Below are positions 59,288-64,000 of a stretch of 64,000 nucleotides of DNA, one piece after another (positions within the stretch are counted from its first letter, which is position 1; every line of letters starts with the position of its first letter). The stretch comes from Altererythrobacter sp. C41. GTDB taxonomy: Bacteria; Pseudomonadota; Alphaproteobacteria; Sphingomonadales; Sphingomonadaceae. The notes beneath the pieces are model-generated. The model saw only the letters and a program-made list of their open reading frames with translations. It was not told where the DNA came from and ran no database searches. A program made the position numbers and the translations under genes. The DNA is taken from NCBI RefSeq assembly GCF_016803135.1, contig NZ_JAEVFE010000001.1:372001-436000 (forward strand), read 5' to 3'.

Positions 59288-60727
59288 TCATCCCGCCAGT
59301 TCCGCCAACCGCTCCTTCACCGCGGCAAGATCGGCTTCGAACAGGCGGGTCTGCTTCTCCTTCGCTTCGCCATCGAGACGCAGGAGGTAGGACGGATGCG
59401 CCGTGACCCACAGTTCGCTGTTATCCTCGAGCGGAATGGGTTCGCCGCGCGTTTTCGAGATGCTCACCGTCTTGCCGAGTATACCGCGCGCGGCGCTGGC
59501 GCCCGTGGCGAGGATCAGCTTGGGCTGGACGATCTCGCGCTCGCTCTCCAGCCACCAGCGGCAGATGTCGATTTCCTTGGCGGTCGGCGACTGGTGCAGC
59601 CGCCGCTTGCCGCGCTGGACGAACTTGAAGTGTTTGACCGCGTTGGTGAGATAGGCGTCCTTGCGATCGACCCCGGCCTTTTCGAGATACCGGTCGAGCA
59701 ACTGCCCGGCAGGACCCACGAAAGGCCGGCCCGCCAAGTCCTCCTGATCGCCCGGCTGTTCGCCGACGATCATCAACGCCGCGTCTTTCGGCCCTTCCCC
59801 CATCACCGCCCGGTTGTCCAGGCAGCCGATCGGGCATCGGCGGCATTGGTGGATCGCCTTGTCGACTGCCTTGAGCGTCCCGGGCCGGTCTTCGGTTTCC
59901 AGCGCGCCTTCCGCGACCATCTGCAATTCCCGCTTCTGCGCCCCGGCGATAAGCTCGGGAATGAGCGCCGCCTCGGGCATGTTCTTCCAGTACTTGCGGG
60001 GCATCTCCTTGAGCATCGCCCCGACCTTCAAACGCGCGGGATTGAAAATCGATGCGTAATAGGTGCGCCAGAGGTCCTCCATCGGATCGCCGGTGGGCGC
60101 GTCGCCGCGCTGCGCAGGCGGCCCTTCCTCCAGCGTTTCGCCGTCCCAGTGCAGGCTGCCGCGCGGCGTGAGGATCGACCATTTCATGTAGGCGAAGCGG
60201 CGCACGAAGAACCCGGCGTTCGCGCGCAGGATATGATGCTCCGGCTCGAACCATGCGACATAGTGCTCGCCGTTCTCCTCTTCGTCGGATTCGACGCGGC
60301 GGAAGCGCACGAAAGCATGCATCTTGTGACTGTCGCGGCGCACGGCCTTGCTCCGTTCCTCGATGCGCCGGACATCGAGGTCCGCCTTGTCCTCCATGAT
60401 CCGGGGATCGGCCTGAAGCCGCCACAGCAAGCGGTAGAGCAGCGCGAAACGCTCCGGATCGGTGTGGAGCGCGGCCTGGCGCGCAAGTTCCACGAAGCGG
60501 CGGCTCGCACGCACGGGCGGCGCATTCGGCGCCGGCGCGGGCAGGCGCGAATCTCCCCGCGCGAAGAGGTCCCCTGCTCCGCCCGCCGCGGTCCAGACGA
60601 TCCGATCGGGCGGCACATCGCACTGGATCAACACCCGCGCCCGCTCGCGCCAGGCATCGAAGTCGTCCGGCTCGGGCAGATGCACGAGATAGCAGGTGTC
60701 GAGCTCGATATGCCGGAGCGCGCTCAT
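59288..60727 (-). CDS. udgX: UdgX-family uracil-DNA glycosylase with N-terminal TIGR03915-type domain
   Basis: A 479-residue protein in two parts. Residues 1-250 are the DNA-metabolism domain that usually partners the radical-SAM protein. Residues 270-479 are a family-4-like UDG of the UdgX type: iron-sulfur Cys 295, 298 and 302, GEQPGDQED at 322-330, the R-loop KRRLH at 374-378 with the His that covalently traps uracil sites, and HPSYLLR at 444. It overlaps the radical-SAM stop by 4 bp. The usual loop is KRRIH; here Leu replaces Ile. Confidence 0.92.
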   Translation of the reverse strand: MSALRHIELDTCYLVHLPEPDDFDAWRERARVLIQCDVPPDRIVWTAAGGAGDLFARGDSRLPAPAPNAPPVRASRRFVELARQAALHTDPERFALLYRLLWRLQADPRIMEDKADLDVRRIEERSKAVRRDSHKMHAFVRFRRVESDEEENGEHYVAWFEPEHHILRANAGFFVRRFAYMKWSILTPRGSLHWDGETLEEGPPAQRGDAPTGDPMEDLWRTYYASIFNPARLKVGAMLKEMPRKYWKNMPEAALIPELIAGAQKRELQMVAEGALETEDRPGTLKAVDKAIHQCRRCPIGCLDNRAVMGEGPKDAALMIVGEQPGDQEDLAGRPFVGPAGQLLDRYLEKAGVDRKDAYLTNAVKHFKFVQRGKRRLHQSPTAKEIDICRWWLESEREIVQPKLILATGASAARGILGKTVSISKTRGEPIPLEDNSELWVTAHPSYLLRLDGEAKEKQTRLFEADLAAVKERLAELAG

Positions 60728-61968
60728 GCCGCGAACAGCTCCAGTTGCTCCTGCTTCGGCGCGAGCAGCGCGCGCAAGTCGGCGCGGTCGGTGAGCGCGG
60801 TCGGGCGCCAGTCGACTGTGCACAGGAACGGGCGGACCTTGGCGATCGACTGGGTCAGCCGCGCAACGTCGTCGAGGCGCAGCGTGCGGTGGCGGCGCGC
60901 GGCGAGAATGCGGTCGACCGCGCCGACGCCCAGCCCGGGCACGCGCAGCAGGTCCTCGCGCGCCGCACGGTTGACGTCGAGCGGGAAGCGGTCGCGGAAC
61001 TTGAGCGCCCAGGCGAGCTTGGGATCGATGTCGAGCGGCAGCATCCCGTCCGCTCCGGCCGCCTGCATCACCTCGGCGGGCTTGTAGCCGTAGAAGCGCA
61101 TCAGCCAGTCGGACTGATAGAGCCGGTGCTCGCGGATCAGCGGCGGGCGCTTCAGCGGCAGCACTGCCGAAGCGTCGGGGATCGGGCTGAAGGCCGAATA
61201 ATAGACGCGCCGCAGTCCGAAGCTGCCGTAGAGCCGGCTCGCCTTGTCCACGATGTCCGCATCGGTCGCCGCGTCCGCGCCCACGATCATCTGCGTCGAC
61301 TGGCCGGCGGGCACGAAGCGCGGCGCGTGGCGGAATCTCTTCCGTGCATCGCTCGTCTCGGCGATGTCGTCCTTCGTCCTCCCCATCGCGCCTTCGATCT
61401 GGCGCGCGTCCTTGTCGGGCGCGAGACGGGTGAGGCCGCTGTCGGTCGGAAGTTCGACGTTGATCGAGACGCGGTCGGCATAGAGCCCGGCCTCGTGGAC
61501 CAGTTCGGGATCGGCCTCCGGGATCGTCTTGAGATGGATATAGCCGCGGAAATCGTGCTCCTCGCGCAGGATGCGCGCGGCTTCGATCAGCTGCTCCATC
61601 GTGCGGTTGGAACTCTTCACGATGCCGGAGGAGAGGAACAGCCCTTCGATGTAGTTGCGGCGGTAGAAGCTGAGCGTGAGGTCCGCGACTTCCTGCGGCG
61701 TGAAGCGGGCGCGGCGCACGTTCGAGCTCTTGCGGTTGATGCAGTAGTGGCAGTCGAACACGCAGTGGTTGGTCAGCAGGATCTTCAGCAGCGAGATGCA
61801 GCGCCCGTCGGGAGCGTAGGCGTGACAGATGCCCATGCCTTCGGTCGAGCCGATGCCCTTGCCGCCGAGGCTGTTCCTGCCGGACGTGCCGGAGGAAGCG
61901 CACGAGGCGTCGTACTTGGCGGCATCGGCGAGAATCCCGAGCCTTTCGAGAATGGACTGCGACTCCAT
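60724..61968 (-). CDS. putative DNA modification/repair radical SAM protein
   Basis: A 414-residue radical-SAM enzyme of the family encoded with UdgX-type proteins. The cluster-binding CX3CX2C is C69/C73/C76 (CVFDCHYC). A TIM-barrel-like region with RVSINVELPTDSGLTRLAP follows. A C-terminal helix-hairpin-helix (LLRVPGLGVGAVDRIL) suggests DNA binding. The start is the ATG before ESQSILERLG, directly next to an SOS box. The reaction is unknown. Confidence 0.9.
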   Translation of the reverse strand: MESQSILERLGILADAAKYDASCASSGTSGRNSLGGKGIGSTEGMGICHAYAPDGRCISLLKILLTNHCVFDCHYCINRKSSNVRRARFTPQEVADLTLSFYRRNYIEGLFLSSGIVKSSNRTMEQLIEAARILREEHDFRGYIHLKTIPEADPELVHEAGLYADRVSINVELPTDSGLTRLAPDKDARQIEGAMGRTKDDIAETSDARKRFRHAPRFVPAGQSTQMIVGADAATDADIVDKASRLYGSFGLRRVYYSAFSPIPDASAVLPLKRPPLIREHRLYQSDWLMRFYGYKPAEVMQAAGADGMLPLDIDPKLAWALKFRDRFPLDVNRAAREDLLRVPGLGVGAVDRILAARRHRTLRLDDVARLTQSIAKVRPFLCTVDWRPTALTDRADLRALLAPKQEQLELFAA

Positions 61969-61970
61969 TC

Positions 61971-61985
61971 GTTCACTATATGTTC
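61971..61985 (-). promoter_or_regulatory. LexA (SOS) box
   Basis: GTTCACTATATGTTC, a perfect GTTC-N7-GTTC alphaproteobacterial LexA site, ends 3 bp before the radical-SAM start, between it and the imuB stop. It would make radical SAM-udgX, and perhaps dnaE2, DNA-damage inducible. Confidence 0.8.
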
Positions 61986-62009
61986 TTATGCTGGATTTGC
62001 CTAGCGCTT

Positions 62010-63581
62010 TCATGCGCATAGACCTTGCAAGAACCAGTCCGGCAGCCCGCCCCGCCCGTCCTCCATCAAGCCGTGACGGTAGATCCAGTAGCGGCACCCC
62101 GCGGTGTCCTCGATCCGGTAGTAATCGCGCAGGCGGGCCGTCGATTTCGAGCGCCACCATTCCGGCGCGATGCGTTCGGGGCCCTCGACACGCGCGATCT
62201 CGCGCACCTGTCCGCGCCAGCGGAAGGCCTTCGGATGCCCGTCCGGCGTGGCGTAGAGCACGGCGATCTTCTCCGCCCGGTCGAGCAGCTTCAACGGGCG
62301 GGCGTGGAAGCGCAGTTCCTCCTGCGCGGCGGGCTCGCGCTCCAGCGGCGGGCGCCAGCGCTGCGCGCGCTCGGGCATGTGACTGGCGTGCAGAACCGGG
62401 CGGCGCACCGCTTTCTCGCCGAGGCGCACCGTCAGCCGGTCGAGGCAGGCGGCGAGCGAAGTGCCCTGCGTTTCGGCGGCCGCTTCGATGTCGCCCTGCT
62501 CCAGCGCCAGCGGTTCGGTCCAGCTCGCGCGCAGGCGCACCATCTCGATACCGAACCCGGCGTCGACGTCATCGAGCTTGGCCGAGAACAGCCGGCACAC
62601 GTGCGCCGGATCGCGCGTGGCGGCGGAGAGCTCGAGATGCCGCATCGCCACTTCGCCATCCACCCGCCACAGGCCGATTTCGAGCCGCCGGGCGCCCTGC
62701 CCCTTGCCTTCGAGTTCGCGCGCCATGTCGCCGGCCAGATCGGCCACCACCTGGTCGAGCAGTTCGCGATGGCGGATCGGTTCGAGCAGCCGGCGCTGGA
62801 CCAGCGGCGCCTGCCGTCGCACCACCGGCAGCAGCGGCTCCGACACGCGGCCGAGAAGCTGGTCCATCCGGATCAGCGGATTGGCCGCGGGCGACTTGCG
62901 GTTGCGGAAGCGCCGGTGGAGCGCGCTGCGGCCGATCCCGTGCAGGTCGCCCAGGCGCTTGAGGCCGAGGCGGCGGAGCACGACGAGCACCTCGTCGTCG
63001 AGCCGCAGCGCCGCCACCGGCAGCTCCTCGAGACACGCAGCCGCATCGTCGCCCGGTTGCAGGATCGCGCGTTCCGGCCCGAAATGCGACAGCGCCCAGG
63101 CCGCCCCCGCGGTCGGCGCGATCGCGAGGCGTGCGGTCAGGCGGCGGCGGGCGAAAGCAGCCTGCGCATCGGCCAGCAGCCGCGTCTCGCCACCGAACAG
63201 ATGTGCCACCGCAGTGACGTCGATCACCAGCCCGTCGGGCGCGTCGAGCGCACTCCACGGTCCCCACCGCTGCGCCCAGACCGCCAGCTTTCCGAGGAAC
63301 GCGAGATCACCCTCCGGGTCGGAAGGGGCGACCTTCAGCCGCGGGCAGAGCGTGCGCGCGTCGGCCAGCATCATGCCGCGCCGCGCACCCGCAGCGCGGC
63401 CGGCGTCGTTGACCGCATCGATGCGCGGTCCGTGCGCGGTTTCGGCGATCAGCGCGAGCGGGTCGGCGTCCGGCCCTTCCCCGCGCGCGCAGCCTTCACC
63501 CAGCCGCCAGCGGTCGATCGCCAGCCGCGGCAGCCACACCGACAGAATGCGGCGGGGCGGCGACGAGACTTCGTCCGTCAT
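62010..63581 (-). CDS. imuB: Y-family polymerase-like protein ImuB
   Basis: ImuB is the adaptor linking ImuA and DnaE2 to the beta clamp; it is Y-family in fold but lacks the catalytic acids. The 523-residue protein starts TDEVSSPPRRILSVWLPRLAIDRW, has the fingers/thumb with helix-hairpin-helix LKRLGDLHGIGRSALHRRF, and a C-terminal region ending in WYRIEDTAG-like (YYRIEDTAGCRYWIYRHG). Other starts are possible upstream; the overlap with imuA is about 86 bp with this one. The SOS box lies 25 bp after its stop. Confidence 0.9.
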   Translation of the reverse strand: MTDEVSSPPRRILSVWLPRLAIDRWRLGEGCARGEGPDADPLALIAETAHGPRIDAVNDAGRAAGARRGMMLADARTLCPRLKVAPSDPEGDLAFLGKLAVWAQRWGPWSALDAPDGLVIDVTAVAHLFGGETRLLADAQAAFARRRLTARLAIAPTAGAAWALSHFGPERAILQPGDDAAACLEELPVAALRLDDEVLVVLRRLGLKRLGDLHGIGRSALHRRFRNRKSPAANPLIRMDQLLGRVSEPLLPVVRRQAPLVQRRLLEPIRHRELLDQVVADLAGDMARELEGKGQGARRLEIGLWRVDGEVAMRHLELSAATRDPAHVCRLFSAKLDDVDAGFGIEMVRLRASWTEPLALEQGDIEAAAETQGTSLAACLDRLTVRLGEKAVRRPVLHASHMPERAQRWRPPLEREPAAQEELRFHARPLKLLDRAEKIAVLYATPDGHPKAFRWRGQVREIARVEGPERIAPEWWRSKSTARLRDYYRIEDTAGCRYWIYRHGLMEDGRGGLPDWFLQGLCA

Positions 63582-64000
63582 CACGCAATATCCATTCTCC
63601 AGGAGCATGAGCCCGCGCACGGAACAGCTCGGCCCGCCAGCTCGGATTGCCGGGCGCGACCGCATTCCAGCGCGGCGCCGGCGAGGCTGCGGCGCGCACG
63701 TCCCACCGCATCCGGGCGGAGGAAAGATCGCGCTGCGCATCGAGCCGAACCAGCCACAGCGGCACGCCGTATTTCTCCGCCGCAAGGCTCAACCGGCGCG
63801 AAGCGGTGAAATCGAGCGCTTTCGGATTGCCCGTCAGTTCGCCGATCACGAAGGCGAGCTCGCGACAGCGCAGCCCTTCCTCCAGGGCGAACAGCGCATC
63901 TTCCGCCTTCTCCGCCACGACGTGGATCAGCCGGCGGCGCAGCTCCACCGGAAGTCCGGGGCGGTAAGGCCGCCCGGTCAGCCGCACCGCCGCACGGTCC
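63496..64000 (-). CDS. imuA: ImuA-family protein, 3' part
   Basis: The C-terminal 167 codons of ImuA, a RecA-like/SulA-like protein acting with ImuB and DnaE2 in SOS mutagenesis. The 5' end lies beyond the right edge. Visible: LIHVVAEKAEDALFALEEGLR, LAFVIGELTG, TASRRLSLAAEKYGVPLWLVR and the C-terminal WRAELFRARAHAPGEW. It overlaps imuB, so the two should be co-translated. Its promoter and any SOS box are outside the window. Confidence 0.88.
   Translation of the reverse strand, partial: DRAAVRLTGRPYRPGLPVELRRRLIHVVAEKAEDALFALEEGLRCRELAFVIGELTGNPKALDFTASRRLSLAAEKYGVPLWLVRLDAQRDLSSARMRWDVRAAASPAPRWNAVAPGNPSWRAELFRARAHAPGEWILRDDGRSLVAAPPHSVGVAAAAGDRPLAAG

Overview
The window is a 64 kb chromosomal segment of a high-GC alphaproteobacterium, most likely Sphingomonadales (Erythrobacter/Sphingomonas type). 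This rests on the RpoD with a long acidic insert, the GTTC-N7-GTTC SOS box, the Coq4 and LeuA-type-2 proteins, the imuA/imuB/dnaE2 mutagenesis genes and the many short hairpin repeats between genes. Almost everything is core housekeeping. There is no rRNA, CRISPR array, insertion sequence or prophage.

Layout: 1-2.1 kb, ribH and an aldo/keto reductase. 2.1-5.5 kb, eno facing a four-gene cluster of small envelope proteins resembling yqjD-yqjE. 5.6-11.3 kb, greA and a carA-X-carB operon in which X is an AT-richer orphan. 11.5-16.3 kb, a YqeY protein, a 476-bp DUF559 nuclease element bounded by inverted 34-bp repeats, then dnaG-rpoD. 16.5-19.9 kb, rpiB-glyA-nrdR and a GIY-YIG/TrmJ fusion. 19.9-29.8 kb, chorismate mutase, rpsD, tgt, an ABC exporter, queA, a cyclophilin, coaD, ispA and xseB. 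29.9-35.9 kb, purL, coq4, and serB and miaA overlapping head to head. 35.9-42 kb, branched-chain amino acid genes ilvB-ilvN, ilvC and leuA, with a 16-codon leader peptide rich in Leu/Ile codons ahead of leuA. 42-48 kb, an amidohydrolase, a nitronate monooxygenase, an AHH-type protein, a flavodoxin-like protein, recJ and two tandem tRNA-Glu genes. 48.3-55 kb, the phosphate regulon phoR-pstCAB-phoU-phoB with a PHO box. 55-64 kb, a leftward DNA-damage island: imuA, imuB, a radical-SAM protein, UdgX and dnaE2, with an SOS box before the radical-SAM gene.

The most unusual items are the DUF559/inverted-repeat element whose right repeat supplies dnaG's ribosome-binding site, the leuA leader/attenuator, the SOS-controlled radical-SAM-UdgX pair inside the imuAB/dnaE2 set, the GIY-YIG-TrmJ fusion whose linker is a translated intergenic repeat, the orphan between carA and carB, and a gene at 44.7-45.4 kb whose coding signal extends upstream of any usual start codon.
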